A stretch of DNA of 64,000 nucleotides, taken from positions 558,001 through 622,000 of the forward strand of contig CP151667.1 of assembly GCA_038400315.1 (NCBI GenBank), given 5' to 3'. Positions within the stretch are counted from its first letter, which is position 1, and each line of letters begins with the position of its first letter. A model generated the notes under the pieces. The model saw only the letters and a list, made by a program, of their open reading frames with translations. It searched no databases and was not told where the DNA came from. The position numbers and the translations under genes are program-made. Source of the DNA: Isosphaeraceae bacterium EP7. GTDB lineage: Bacteria > Planctomycetota > Planctomycetia > Isosphaerales > Isosphaeraceae. Shown piece after piece: positions 32,983-43,153 of this stretch.

Positions 32983-35900
32983 ATGAGCCGCCATCCTCGC
33001 CGGCGACCGTCCGGACGTCACGCGACTCTCCAGGTCGAGTTGATGGAGCCACGCCTGCTCCTCGCCTCGTCCCTGCTTCAAGATCTCAACGCGATGGAGA
33101 AGGGCTCCGCTGTCTCCAGCCCGGTGGCGTACGATGGCCGGGTCTATTATGTCGCCCAGGACGGGTCGGACCCGCTTTATTCGCAGCTCTATGAGACCGA
33201 CGGCACCGACGCCGGGACACGGAAGATCGCCGGGTTACAGGTCAGTACAGACGCCAGGCTGGTCGTCAGCGGCGGCTCGCTCTATCTTGCCGCCAAGGGG
33301 CTCAACGACGGGCCGGAGCTCTGGAAAATCACCGGGACGGCCGCGCCGGTCGAGGTCAAGGATCTCAATCCGGGGCCTTCCGGTTCGTACCCGACCAAGC
33401 TCACCTCGGCGGGTGGCCTGCTCTATTTCTCGGCCGTCGGGGGCGATCTCAACAACAACGCGGAACTCTGGAGGTCCGACGGGACCGAGGCCGGCACCTT
33501 CGCTCTCAAGAACGAAGTCTCGGCGGTGGACTCCTCCGACCCGGGCAACCTCACCGCCGTCGGCAGCACCCTGTTCTTCTCCGCCTCCCCTTACGGCGAC
33601 CGCCAGCTCTACAAGACCGACGGTACCGTCGCCGGGACGGTGCTGGTCAAGAGCTTCGGCTTGCCGGGCTCGATCGACCGGTACGTTTCCGAGCTGAATC
33701 GCTGGGCGTCGGTCGGGGACACGCTCTACTTCGTCGCCAACGACGGGACGCATGGCTTCGAGGTCTGGAAGAGCGACGGGACCGACGCCGGCACAGTAAT
33801 CGTCAAAGACATCAACCCAGGCCAGGGCGATAGCCTGCCCACGACCGAGAATCCGCTGACGGCGTACAACGGTTCGGTCTACTTCGCCGCGAACGACGGG
33901 ACGCATGGCTTCGAGCTCTGGAAGACCGACGGGACTGGCGCCGGCACCGTCATGGTCAAGGACATGAACGTCGGGACCTCGACCGATGGCTCCTACCCTG
34001 CTCAGCTCACCGTTCTGGGCGGATCGCTGCTGTTCACGGCCTACGAGCCGGGCACCGGCACGGAACTCTGGAAGACCGACGGGACCGACGCCGGGACGGT
34101 GCTGGTCAAGGACATCAGGACGGGCTCGCTCGGGTCTTCCGCCGGCGACCTGGCGGCCGTCGGCCAGTTCGTCTTCTTCACCGTCGACGACGGCACGCAT
34201 GGGAACGAACTCTGGAAGACCGACGGGACCGATACCGGCACCGTGTTGGTCAAGGACATCAGGACGGGCCCGGTTGACTCGAACATCGGCGATGGTGGCC
34301 TCTCCGGCACCTTCGCCTCGATCGGCGGCACGGTCTATTTCTCCGCCAACGACGGCGTTCACGGCGACGAACTCTGGAGGTCGGACGGGACCGACGCCGG
34401 CACGGCGATGGTCAAGAATCTTCGACTGGGCACCGACTCTTCCAACCCCACCGACGCGGTCGTGCTGGGAGGTTTCACTTATTTCCTCGCCGCCTCGGGC
34501 GAGTCGACCGGCGAGTTATGGAGGACCGACGGCACGTCGGCGGGGACGACCAAGGTCACGTCCAGAGTCAGCGATCTCTCCTGGCTCGTCCTGTTCAATG
34601 GCACGCTCTACTTCCAGGGGACCGACGCCACCTACGGCGCGGAGCTCTGGGCGAGCGACGGCACCGACACCGGCACGCGGATTGTCCAGGACGTCTTCCC
34701 CGGAGCCGGCGCGTCGTCTCCGAGCCAGCTGACGTCCGGGCCCGGCGGGCTGTACTTCACCGCGGACGACCCCAACGTCGGCACTCAGCTTTACAGGACC
34801 GATGGCACCGCGGCCGGCACCGCGATGGTCAAGGCCATCAACACCGGGTGGCAGGGCACGCAGATCGCCGCCCTGTCCTTCATCGGCGGACTCCTTTATT
34901 TCTCCGCCGACGACGGCGTTCACGGATCGGAGCCCTGGAAGAGTGATGGTACCGAAGCCGGCACCATCATGATCGCGGACGTCCAGTTCGGGCCTGGCTC
35001 GTCCTATCCGACCGATTTCCAGGGGATGGGAGGGGCCGTTTATTTCGTCGCCGCGGACAACGGCTTCCGACTCTTTCCCGTGTACGGTCGCGAACTCTGG
35101 AAGACCGATGGCACCGCCATGGGGACCGCGATGGTCAAGGATATCCTGGCCGGGCCGGGCGACGGGCTCGGCCCCCACGTTGTCGACGCGAGTACGGGGT
35201 CGAGGCTAGTCGTCATCGGCTCCATGCTCTATTTCGCCGCCGATGACGGAACCCACGGCTCCGAGCTCTGGAAGAGCGACGGGACTGCGGCAGGCACCGT
35301 CATGGTCACCGACCTGTACCCCGATGCGCTCGGGTCGTCCCCGACCTGGCTGACCGCGTTCAATGGGTCGCTTTACTTCGCCGCCTCCGGATCCGCGGGA
35401 AATTCGCTCTACCGGACCGACGGGACCGCGGCGGGAACGGCGCTGATGACGTCGAGGAGTTCGGCCTCGCTCGGCTCTCCCACCCATTTGAAGGTCGTGA
35501 ACGCCACCCTGCACTTCACTGCCGACGACGGCGTGCACGGCCGTGAGCTCTGGAAGAGCGACGGGACCGTGGCCGGCACCGTCTTGGTCACCGACATCGC
35601 CCCCGGAGCGGCCGACTCGGGCGCGGCGGTGCTCGGGACCATCGGTGCGAACTCGATCCTGGTCTCCGCCGACGACGGCATCCACGGCTTCGAGCCCTTC
35701 GTGGTGACCGGCGTCGCATCGGCCGTGGCAAATGACTTCGACGGCGACGGCAAGTCGGACATCGGCGTGTACATGCCCGACAGCGCCCAGTGGGTGATCC
35801 GCAACTCCTCGGGCGGGTCGTCGGCGACGGTCTGGGGCAACACGGCCGGCACGACGACGATCCTCTCGGGCGACTTCGACGCCGACGGCAAGGTCGACAT

Positions 35901-36849
35901 CGCCACCTATGACCATGGCTCGTCGGTCTGGTACGTCAAGCAGTCCACCGGCGCCGCGCCGATCGCCCTGGTCTGGGGCCGTGCCGGCAGCAACGACGTG
36001 CCGGTCGTGGCCGACTTCGACGGCGACGGCAAGGCCGACATCGCCGCGTACAACCCCTCCACGGCGCAGTGGTTCATCCACTACACCTCGGGCGCCACGC
36101 CGGCGGTGATCGTATGGGGCCGGGCCGGCTCGGCCGACCTGCCCGTGGCGGTCGACTTCGACGGCGACGGCAAGGCTGACCTGACTGTCTTCAACCCGAA
36201 CACGGCCGAGTGGATCGTCCGCAACTCGGCCGCCCTGTCGGCCACCTCCGTCATCTGGGGCCGCGCCGGCGACGTGCCGGTGGCGGCCGACTTCGACGGC
36301 GACGGCAAGGCCGACATCGCCACCTACACCCCCGCCTCGGCGACCTGGGTGATCCGCTACTCGACCGGCCTCCCGGCCCAGTACATCCTCTGGGGCCTGT
36401 CCGGCGGCTCGGACATCCCGATCACGGGCGACTACGACGGCGACGGCAAGGCCGACCTGGCCGTCTACACGCCCGCCACCTCGCGCTGGTTCACCCGCAA
36501 TGCGTCGGGCCCGCTGGTGGCCAACACGGTCGTCTGGGGCCGTGCCGGCAGCGGCGACGTGCCTCTGGTGAAGAAATACACCGTCATCACCAGCGGCGGG
36601 AACCGCTCGGTTTCCGTGGCCGCCACCCAGCCCGTAGCCCTGCCCCTTGCGTCGGTCTCCGGGCTGACCGTCACCCCCAAGGCCGCCGTCCCGATCCCCA
36701 CCTTCGCCGCCCGTGCCCGCCTGCTACATGGCGTCGCGCCGCGATCGTCAACCACCAGGTTGACGGCTGCACCGTCGCACCCGAATCCGGCGTCGATCTT
36801 CAAGAAATGCAGCCCGGCCCGGTCAACCACGGCCCCCTCCCCGGCCTGA
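32983..36849 (+). CDS. Exported ELWxxDGT-repeat/FG-GAP giant with LEPR-XLL motif (copy A)
   Basis: A 1288-residue protein. ATG 32983 follows AAGGAG; the longer frame from 32767 has no such site. The basic N-terminus leads to a planctomycete LEPR-XLL motif (VELMEPRLLLAS, about residue 24-35). About 880 residues of ELWKTDGTxAGT-type repeats (TIGR04534) follow; I count 17 units at roughly 50-residue spacing. Six FG-GAP/VCBS-like units (DFDGDGKADIATY, D-x-D-x-D-G metal-binding turns) alternate with VWGRAGSxDVP. A basic tail (ARARLLHG) ends the chain. Probably a cell-surface or secreted beta-propeller adhesin or binding protein; no catalytic residue seen. It is a whole-length paralogue of the next gene. 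Confidence 0.9.
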   Translation: MSRHPRRRPSGRHATLQVELMEPRLLLASSLLQDLNAMEKGSAVSSPVAYDGRVYYVAQDGSDPLYSQLYETDGTDAGTRKIAGLQVSTDARLVVSGGSLYLAAKGLNDGPELWKITGTAAPVEVKDLNPGPSGSYPTKLTSAGGLLYFSAVGGDLNNNAELWRSDGTEAGTFALKNEVSAVDSSDPGNLTAVGSTLFFSASPYGDRQLYKTDGTVAGTVLVKSFGLPGSIDRYVSELNRWASVGDTLYFVANDGTHGFEVWKSDGTDAGTVIVKDINPGQGDSLPTTENPLTAYNGSVYFAANDGTHGFELWKTDGTGAGTVMVKDMNVGTSTDGSYPAQLTVLGGSLLFTAYEPGTGTELWKTDGTDAGTVLVKDIRTGSLGSSAGDLAAVGQFVFFTVDDGTHGNELWKTDGTDTGTVLVKDIRTGPVDSNIGDGGLSGTFASIGGTVYFSANDGVHGDELWRSDGTDAGTAMVKNLRLGTDSSNPTDAVVLGGFTYFLAASGESTGELWRTDGTSAGTTKVTSRVSDLSWLVLFNGTLYFQGTDATYGAELWASDGTDTGTRIVQDVFPGAGASSPSQLTSGPGGLYFTADDPNVGTQLYRTDGTAAGTAMVKAINTGWQGTQIAALSFIGGLLYFSADDGVHGSEPWKSDGTEAGTIMIADVQFGPGSSYPTDFQGMGGAVYFVAADNGFRLFPVYGRELWKTDGTAMGTAMVKDILAGPGDGLGPHVVDASTGSRLVVIGSMLYFAADDGTHGSELWKSDGTAAGTVMVTDLYPDALGSSPTWLTAFNGSLYFAASGSAGNSLYRTDGTAAGTALMTSRSSASLGSPTHLKVVNATLHFTADDGVHGRELWKSDGTVAGTVLVTDIAPGAADSGAAVLGTIGANSILVSADDGIHGFEPFVVTGVASAVANDFDGDGKSDIGVYMPDSAQWVIRNSSGGSSATVWGNTAGTTTILSGDFDADGKVDIATYDHGSSVWYVKQSTGAAPIALVWGRAGSNDVPVVADFDGDGKADIAAYNPSTAQWFIHYTSGATPAVIVWGRAGSADLPVAVDFDGDGKADLTVFNPNTAEWIVRNSAALSATSVIWGRAGDVPVAADFDGDGKADIATYTPASATWVIRYSTGLPAQYILWGLSGGSDIPITGDYDGDGKADLAVYTPATSRWFTRNASGPLVANTVVWGRAGSGDVPLVKKYTVITSGGNRSVSVAATQPVALPLASVSGLTVTPKAAVPIPTFAARARLLHGVAPRSSTTRLTAAPSHPNPASIFKKCSPARSTTAPSPA

Positions 36850-37224
36850 TTCCCGCCGGCGGAAACTCGGCCCCTGACCCGATCCCTCGGCCGGGGCCGG
36901 GCCTGACGTCCATGGGTCATGACCCTTTAAATGTCTGGAATCGATAGAAATCCTAATTTTTTCGCTTTGAGTTTCTTGCGTGATCCCATCCCCTCGTCGA
37001 TGATATCGGCGGTCGTGCGGGCGCAACGCCCGCCGCGGGAAGAGGCCCCGCAACCATCCTCGCTCGGAGACCGTCGTCGATCGCCGGATGCCCGCCCATC
37101 AAGGGCATGGGTATCCGGCGGCCCCCCTCGATGCTCGTCTCTCGCCCGGACTCCCGCCTCACCCGCCGGGGCAAGGACGACTGGGAACGGCAACATTTGG
37201 GGTTCGACATAAGGTGGTGCGACG
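36850..37224. other. Intergenic region between the two giants
   Basis: 375 bases. GGCCCC and GGGGCC arms around 36870-36900 could form a terminator for copy A. The stretch 36930-36970 is less GC-rich (TAGAAATCCTAATTTTTTCG) and is the best place for a promoter of copy B. No gene seen. Confidence 0.5.
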
Positions 37225-40200
37225 ATGAATCGGTTGAAGGCAACTCGGGCATCAATTCGGTCCCGCGCTCGCATCACGCCCCGACTCGAGGCCCTGGAGC
37301 CGAGGACGCTGCTCGCCGCGGCGATCCTGGCCAGCGTCGAAGTCGACCTGAATCTCTTCTATCTCAGGGCCCCGGTGGCCTACGAAGGCTCGGTCTACTA
37401 CTTCGATAGCGACGGGACGAGCCAAACCCACTCCGCGCTCTACAAGTCCGACGGAACCCCCGCAGGCACCCATCGCTTGGCGGATCTGAGTTATGCATTC
37501 CCGACCGTGTTCGTCGAGAGTAGCGGGTCGCTCTATTTCACCGCCTCGAACGAGGTGCAGGGGAACGGTCTCTGGAAAATCACCGGATCGGCCGTCCCGG
37601 TGAAGGTCAATTATCCCACCTCGCAGCCCTACAATCCGAATCCCATCAACCTGACGGACGTGGGCGGTGTGCTCTTTTTCAGCGAGGACGATCACCTCTA
37701 CAAGACCGACGGGACCGATGCGGGGAGCGTCCTCGTCAGCGTCCTTCCGACCGATTTCAACCGGGGTCTTGAAACGCCGTCGAACTTCAAGGTGGTCGGC
37801 CCGACCCTCTACTTCTCATTCCGCGACGCAGTGCATGGCCGGGAACTCTGGAAGACCGACGGCACAGAGGCCGGTACGGTGATGGTCAAGGACATCAATC
37901 CGGGCTCGAATGACTCGATCACGGGACGAGTGCTGTCGGTCTCTGACTGGTCGGCCGTCGGCCCGACCCTCTATTTTTACGCCGGCGACGGCGTGCACGG
38001 CGACGAAGTCTGGAAGAGCGACGGGACCGCTGCCGGCACCGTCCTGGTCAAGGACATCAATCCCGGATTGTCGACCAGCATCTTCACCCCCAACTTCGTT
38101 GAATTCGCCGGAGCGGTCTATTTCACCGTCGACGACGGCGTCGATCGCTTCCAGCTCTGGAAGAGTGACGGGACCGACGCGGGAACATTGCTGGTCAAGA
38201 AGTTCGCCAACGGCACCCTCCCCGGCGGGTCCTCGCCGAGCACGTTGATCGTCGCCAACGGCTCCCTGCTCTTCACCGCGACCGGCTTGGACGGCACCCG
38301 GCAACTCTGGAAGACCGACGGGACCGATGCGGGAACTCTGCTCGTCACCCGTGTCACCGGCCTCTACCCCATCATTGATCTTTATTCGCCGATTCTGGTC
38401 GACTCGACCGTCTACTTCGTGGGCGTCGGTGCTCAGGGCCGGCACGAAATCTGGAAGACGGACGGGACGGCGGCGGGGACCGTGCTGGTCAAGGAGCTCG
38501 ATCCCGTCGCTGGATGGCAAACGACCCAGATCGCCTACGGATACGGCGGGCGGGGTCTGGACGGCTCCTTCACCGCAATCGGCAGCACCGTCTTTTTCCT
38601 CGCGTCGCTCGGCCTAGATCCGACCTCTCACTGGAAGGTCACTCCCCTCGACCTCTGGAAGAGCGACGGGACGGATGCCGGCACGGCCCCCGTGATGACC
38701 AATCCCTTCACCACCGACCCGGCGAAGGGCGTGACCCTCGGACGATACACCTACTTCATCGAAGGGCCGAACGCCAACGCCACCGAACTCTGGCGCACCG
38801 ACGGCACGGCCCGGGGGACGAACCGGGTGAGCGCCAGGGTGACCGAGATCACCGACCTGGTCGTCTTCAACGGGGCCCTCTACTTCCGGGGCTACAACTC
38901 AAGCTCGGGCTCCGAGCTCTGGACCAGCGACGGCCACGAATCGGGCACGCACGCGGTCCTGGACCTCAACCCGGGCATGGCCAGCGCATCGCCGGCCTGG
39001 CTGACCCCCGGCGGCGATGCGCTCTACTTCACCGCAACTGCCCCCCTCATCGGCTCTCAGCTGTATAAAACCGACGGGACCGCCGCAGGCACGACGATGG
39101 TCAAGGCGATCAATGCTGCTGGAACGACACTCTCCGATCTATCGTTCCAGCAGGGCCGCCTGATCTTCTCCGCCGACGACGGGGTTCACGGCGCGGAGCC
39201 CTGGACGAGCGATGGGACCGCAGGGGGGACGGCGCTGCTGATGGATGTCAATCCGGGGGCCGGGTCGTCCGATCCCTCGGCCTTCCAGTCCATCGGAGGC
39301 TTGACCGTCTTCGTCGCCGTCGATGGCACGCACGGCCGCGAGCTCTGGGCCAGCGACGGCACCGCCGCGGGCACCACGCTCGTCGCCGACATCAACCCCG
39401 GAGCCGGGGACGGGTTGGGCCTCGACGCGAGGTTCGTCCCGATGGGCGGGGCGCTCTATTTCGCGGCCGACGACGGGGTGCATGGGGCTGAGCTCTGGAA
39501 GACCGACGGCACCTCCGCGGGCACGTCGATGGTCATCGACCTGATCGCGGGAGCCTCGGGCTCGGTCCCAACCTCGCTGACGACCGTTGGCGGATCGCTT
39601 TACTTCGTCGCGTCGGGGGCGCAGGGAACCGAGCTTTACAAGAGCGACGGGACCGCCGCCGGCACGTCCCTGGTCAAGGACATCAACCCCGGGGAAGTCG
39701 GATCCGGGCCGCACGACTTGCTGGCGGTCGGCGAGGCCCTCTACTTCGTGGCCGATGACTCGGTGAAGGGGGCGGAAATCTGGCGGACCGACGGGACAGA
39801 GGCAGGCACGTCCCTGTTCCAAGAGATGTCGCCTCAATCGGACTGGCCAGGGCCCAGGATTCTCACCTCGATCGGCCTCAACTTGCTGGTTGCCCATGAG
39901 GGCAATCCCTGGCTCGTCTTCGAGGCGTCTGCGCCTAATGTCGCGACGAACGACTTCGACGGCGACGGCAGGTCGGACGAGACCGTCTACGATCCGACGA
40001 CGTCCATCTGGTACGTCCACGACGCCTCGGGAATCGCACCCACGACCTTCGTCTGGGGCCGCGCCGGTAGCAATGACATCCCGCTGACGGGCGACTTCGA
40101 CGGCGACGGGCGGGCCGACATGGCCGTCTACAGCCCGGATACGGCGATCTGGGCCATCCATTACTCCTCGGGCATCGCCCCGACGGCGGTGGTCTGGGGC

Positions 40201-41127
40201 CGCGCCCGCAGCGGCGACATCCCGATCGTCGGAGACTTCGACGACGACGGCAAGGCCGACCTCGTCGCGTACAGCCCCTCGAAGTCGATCTGGTCGATCA
40301 AGCTCTCGTCGACGCCGACCCCGAAGGTGACGGTCTGGGGCCGCGCCGGCAGCGATGACATCCCGCTGGTGATCGATTACGACCACGACGGACTGCTCGA
40401 CCTGGCGGTGTTCAGTCCCTCGACGCACCGCTGGTACGTTGGGGATTCCGCGGGCAATGTCCTGAGAGTCAAGGACATGGGCAGCGGTGCCCCGACAACG
40501 TTGCAGCCGACGATCGGCGACTTCGACGGCGATGGAAGGTCGGACCTGGCCCTCTACGATGAGGAAACGATTCGGTGGAGATATCTCGGAAAAGACCAGC
40601 AAATGCACGAATTCGGCAGTTTCAGCGACCCCTTTTCTTATCCCAATAGGCGACCCAAGATCTCGATCACGGGGGATTACGACGGCAACGGCCGCGATGA
40701 TTTCTACTCCTACATTCCGGCCGGAGCGCAATGGCTTGCCTCCAGCGACTTCAGGGACCCTCTGCTAACCTGGGGCCGTGCCGGCAGCGCGGACGTTCCC
40801 ATGAGCCGGGCCGTGACTCCGACCGTGGTCGCGACCCTCGCGGCACGCTCCGCCGCAGGCGAGAGCCGCTCCTCGGCCCAATCCGCGACCGACGCGGGCG
40901 CCAGCCTGGCCGCCCTGCCAGCGACGGTCGCCCCCGTGTCCGCGACCGTCAGGGTCTCCTCTTCCACTCCTTCGTTCTCGGCGCGAGGCCGGATGCTCCA
41001 GGCCGGTTCGCCTCGCACTTCCTTGACGAAGCAAGCGGCCGTCCATTCGCCTTCGACGGTCGGCGCGGCCCTGACCTTCAAGCGAGCGGCCCCGGATCGT
41101 TCGAGGTCCCTCGTCTCGCCGGCCTGA
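37225..41127 (+). CDS. Exported ELWxxDGT-repeat/FG-GAP giant with LEPR-XLL motif (copy B)
   Basis: A 1300-residue protein. The LEPR-XLL motif is RLEALEPRTLLAAA at about 20-33. The same architecture as copy A follows: 17 ELWxxDGT-type units, six FG-GAP-like units (DFDGDGRSDETVY to DYDGNGRDDFYSY), VWGRAGSxDIP linkers and a basic C-terminal tail with FSARGRMLQ. The degenerate unit LWKITG is second, VWKSDG is fifth and PWxSDGT is thirteenth in both copies, so copies A and B arose by duplication of a whole gene. An AAGGTGG precedes the ATG. Probably surface-exposed; ligand unknown. Confidence 0.9.
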   Translation: MNRLKATRASIRSRARITPRLEALEPRTLLAAAILASVEVDLNLFYLRAPVAYEGSVYYFDSDGTSQTHSALYKSDGTPAGTHRLADLSYAFPTVFVESSGSLYFTASNEVQGNGLWKITGSAVPVKVNYPTSQPYNPNPINLTDVGGVLFFSEDDHLYKTDGTDAGSVLVSVLPTDFNRGLETPSNFKVVGPTLYFSFRDAVHGRELWKTDGTEAGTVMVKDINPGSNDSITGRVLSVSDWSAVGPTLYFYAGDGVHGDEVWKSDGTAAGTVLVKDINPGLSTSIFTPNFVEFAGAVYFTVDDGVDRFQLWKSDGTDAGTLLVKKFANGTLPGGSSPSTLIVANGSLLFTATGLDGTRQLWKTDGTDAGTLLVTRVTGLYPIIDLYSPILVDSTVYFVGVGAQGRHEIWKTDGTAAGTVLVKELDPVAGWQTTQIAYGYGGRGLDGSFTAIGSTVFFLASLGLDPTSHWKVTPLDLWKSDGTDAGTAPVMTNPFTTDPAKGVTLGRYTYFIEGPNANATELWRTDGTARGTNRVSARVTEITDLVVFNGALYFRGYNSSSGSELWTSDGHESGTHAVLDLNPGMASASPAWLTPGGDALYFTATAPLIGSQLYKTDGTAAGTTMVKAINAAGTTLSDLSFQQGRLIFSADDGVHGAEPWTSDGTAGGTALLMDVNPGAGSSDPSAFQSIGGLTVFVAVDGTHGRELWASDGTAAGTTLVADINPGAGDGLGLDARFVPMGGALYFAADDGVHGAELWKTDGTSAGTSMVIDLIAGASGSVPTSLTTVGGSLYFVASGAQGTELYKSDGTAAGTSLVKDINPGEVGSGPHDLLAVGEALYFVADDSVKGAEIWRTDGTEAGTSLFQEMSPQSDWPGPRILTSIGLNLLVAHEGNPWLVFEASAPNVATNDFDGDGRSDETVYDPTTSIWYVHDASGIAPTTFVWGRAGSNDIPLTGDFDGDGRADMAVYSPDTAIWAIHYSSGIAPTAVVWGRARSGDIPIVGDFDDDGKADLVAYSPSKSIWSIKLSSTPTPKVTVWGRAGSDDIPLVIDYDHDGLLDLAVFSPSTHRWYVGDSAGNVLRVKDMGSGAPTTLQPTIGDFDGDGRSDLALYDEETIRWRYLGKDQQMHEFGSFSDPFSYPNRRPKISITGDYDGNGRDDFYSYIPAGAQWLASSDFRDPLLTWGRAGSADVPMSRAVTPTVVATLAARSAAGESRSSAQSATDAGASLAALPATVAPVSATVRVSSSTPSFSARGRMLQAGSPRTSLTKQAAVHSPSTVGAALTFKRAAPDRSRSLVSPA

Positions 41128-41136
41128 TCCGCACGG

Positions 41137-41988
41137 TCAGGCGAGCAGGTAGTTGTGGATGAGCTGGGCGACGCCATCCTCGTCATGGTCGCCCGTGACG
41201 AGGTCGGCGACGGCGCGGACGGACTCGGGCGCGTGGCCCATCGCCACGCCCAGGCCGGCTCCTCGAATCATCGGCTCGTCATTCAGGTCGTCGCCCACCG
41301 CGCAGATCTCAGAAGGGAGCACGCCCCAGAGTTCGGCCAGGTGCAGCAGGGCCGACCACTTGCTGGCGTCGTGGCGGATGACCTCGCACATCGTCCCCGC
41401 GTAGCGCGGGCTCCGCTGCACGAAGGTGCGGACCCGGCCCGGAACTCGCGCGTGGATGGCCCGCTCGGTGTCGAGCATGGATTCCTGAGTGCCGATGACG
41501 CAGACATGATAATGCGGATGCGCGGCGTGGTCCCGGTCCCATCCGGGAGAGACCTCGGCGTTGGCGCTGTTCCGGCTCAGGTAGTCGTCGTAGAGCGGGC
41601 GGCCCGTCGGGGCCATGGAGATGAGGAAGTCGGAGTCATCGGGGGAGCGGTCGGTGAAGGAGAGCGGCGGCTCGTCGCGCAGGCGGAAGACCTCGAAGAC
41701 CTCTCGGGCGACGTCGGGGTCGAGGTCGGCCCGCCAGAGGGTGGCGTGGTCGCCGGGCCGCTTGACCAGGGCCCCCGAGTTGCAAACGAGCGGCGCGTCG
41801 AGCCCCAGCTCATCGGCGATCGGGCGTGCCCTGCGGTAGCGCCTTCCCGTGCAGAGGACCGGCCTGATGCCCGCGCGTGCGGCATCGGCCACCGCCCGGG
41901 CGGTGCTGGGCCGGAGGTGGCCCTCGCGATCGAGCAGGGTGCCGTCGACATCCAGGGCCAGGATCCGGTAGCGTGGCGTGATGGTCAT
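41137..41988 (-). CDS. Cof-type HAD-IIB phosphatase
   Basis: A 283-residue cytoplasmic HAD superfamily phosphatase. Motif I is ALDVDGTLLD with nucleophile Asp13 and acid/base Asp15; motif II is CTGR; motif III/IV is AVGDDLNDEPM. A C2-type cap lies between. Cof/YidA-like enzymes dephosphorylate sugar phosphates or other small phosphate esters; the substrate is not predictable. It converges on copy B with only 9 bases between stops and is divergent from the next lipoprotein gene. Confidence 0.92.
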   Translation of the reverse strand: MTITPRYRILALDVDGTLLDREGHLRPSTARAVADAARAGIRPVLCTGRRYRRARPIADELGLDAPLVCNSGALVKRPGDHATLWRADLDPDVAREVFEVFRLRDEPPLSFTDRSPDDSDFLISMAPTGRPLYDDYLSRNSANAEVSPGWDRDHAAHPHYHVCVIGTQESMLDTERAIHARVPGRVRTFVQRSPRYAGTMCEVIRHDASKWSALLHLAELWGVLPSEICAVGDDLNDEPMIRGAGLGVAMGHAPESVRAVADLVTGDHDEDGVAQLIHNYLLA

Positions 41989-42065
41989 GCCTTGTTGCCC
42001 CTCCCCGGGGACGTGACTTGGCCGCTGCGACTGGACCGCAGGATCGACCTGGAGGATTTGCCGCG

Positions 42066-43121
42066 ATGAGCCGGGCCGATCGAAGAGTCTGCCGTGGACT
42101 GGCGTTTCTGAGCCTGCTCACCTGGGGATTGTCGGGCTGCGACCCGGCCCCCCCGCCCGATTCCCCGGAGACCGCCGGGGCGCCCGCCGTGGCCCGGCGT
42201 CCGGCCAGGCAAGTCGCGCTGGTCCTGCCCGGGCCACGCAGGCTCTCCACCCAGCTCACCGAGCAGTTCATGAGGCAGGAGACGGGCAAGCGCGGGTTGC
42301 TCTTCCGGTCGTTCCAGCCGGAACCCGAGGCCCCCCCCTCGGCGCAGGCCGCCTCGATCCGCCAGGCGATGGAGGGCCGACCTTCGGTCCTGATGGTGAT
42401 TCCCGAGCGGGCGCCCGAGGTGGCCGAGGCGCTGGAAGAGGCGAGGCTGAAGAAGGTGCCCGTGCTGCTGCTCGACGTCCCACTCGGCGCCGAGCTTCCC
42501 TACCCCATCGTGCGCAACTCGGACTACACGGGCGACGCCCGCAAGCTCCTCGCCGCAGCGATGGAAGACGCTCAGACGCAGGGGTTCCCCGCCCAGGGCC
42601 CCGCCGTGATCGTCAGGTCGGCCGACGACCTCGATCGGGCCTCCGAGCGTGCCGAGGCCCTGAGACTCGCGGCCCAGGGGGCGGGATTGACGCTGCTGGA
42701 CGACGTGCGATACGTCCCGTCTGCGGGTTCCCAGGCGAAGATCCTCGAAGCACTCGCGGCTCATCCCGAGATCGCCCTGGTCCTGGTCGAGGACGACCTG
42801 GGCCTGGAAGGGGGCGCCAATGCGAGGCTTGCCCTGAAGCCGGCGGGGAAGTTCATCATCGCCGGGTTCGCCGTGCAGGCCCTGATCACCTCGATGGTCA
42901 AGGAGAACGAGTTTGCCGCCACGGTCGACCGCAACTTGATGGGCCTGGTGCGGCAGGCCCTCGCGGTGGCCGATACCCTGGCCGCCGGAGGCGCGGAGCC
43001 CTCCGCCCCCGTGGCGATTCCCCTCGTTTTCAAGCGCGGGTACAGCGACCGTAGCGAGCGAGTCCCGCCCCAGCTCCCACCACGCGGCAGGCCCGCCACC
43101 GACGCCGCGCCCCCCGGCTGA
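42066..43121 (+). CDS. Periplasmic sugar-binding-type lipoprotein (orphan)
   Basis: A 351-residue substrate-binding protein of the Peripla_BP_4 (ribose/LacI-like) fold. ATG 42066 follows GGAGG. The signal peptide ends in a lipobox (LTWGLSGC), so Cys should be lipidated. Strand/helix pairs such as VALVLPGPRRLSTQLTEQF, VLMVIPERAPEVAEALEEA and VPVLLLDVPLG match the two-lobed fold. Its ABC permease and ATPase are not in the neighbourhood, so it may serve a distant transporter or act as a sensor input. The C-terminus is Pro-rich. The ligand is unknown. Confidence 0.82.
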   Translation: MSRADRRVCRGLAFLSLLTWGLSGCDPAPPPDSPETAGAPAVARRPARQVALVLPGPRRLSTQLTEQFMRQETGKRGLLFRSFQPEPEAPPSAQAASIRQAMEGRPSVLMVIPERAPEVAEALEEARLKKVPVLLLDVPLGAELPYPIVRNSDYTGDARKLLAAAMEDAQTQGFPAQGPAVIVRSADDLDRASERAEALRLAAQGAGLTLLDDVRYVPSAGSQAKILEALAAHPEIALVLVEDDLGLEGGANARLALKPAGKFIIAGFAVQALITSMVKENEFAATVDRNLMGLVRQALAVADTLAAGGAEPSAPVAIPLVFKRGYSDRSERVPPQLPPRGRPATDAAPPG

Positions 43122-43153
43122 ACGGCGGGCGTGGCTCGCGTCGCCCGTTTCGT

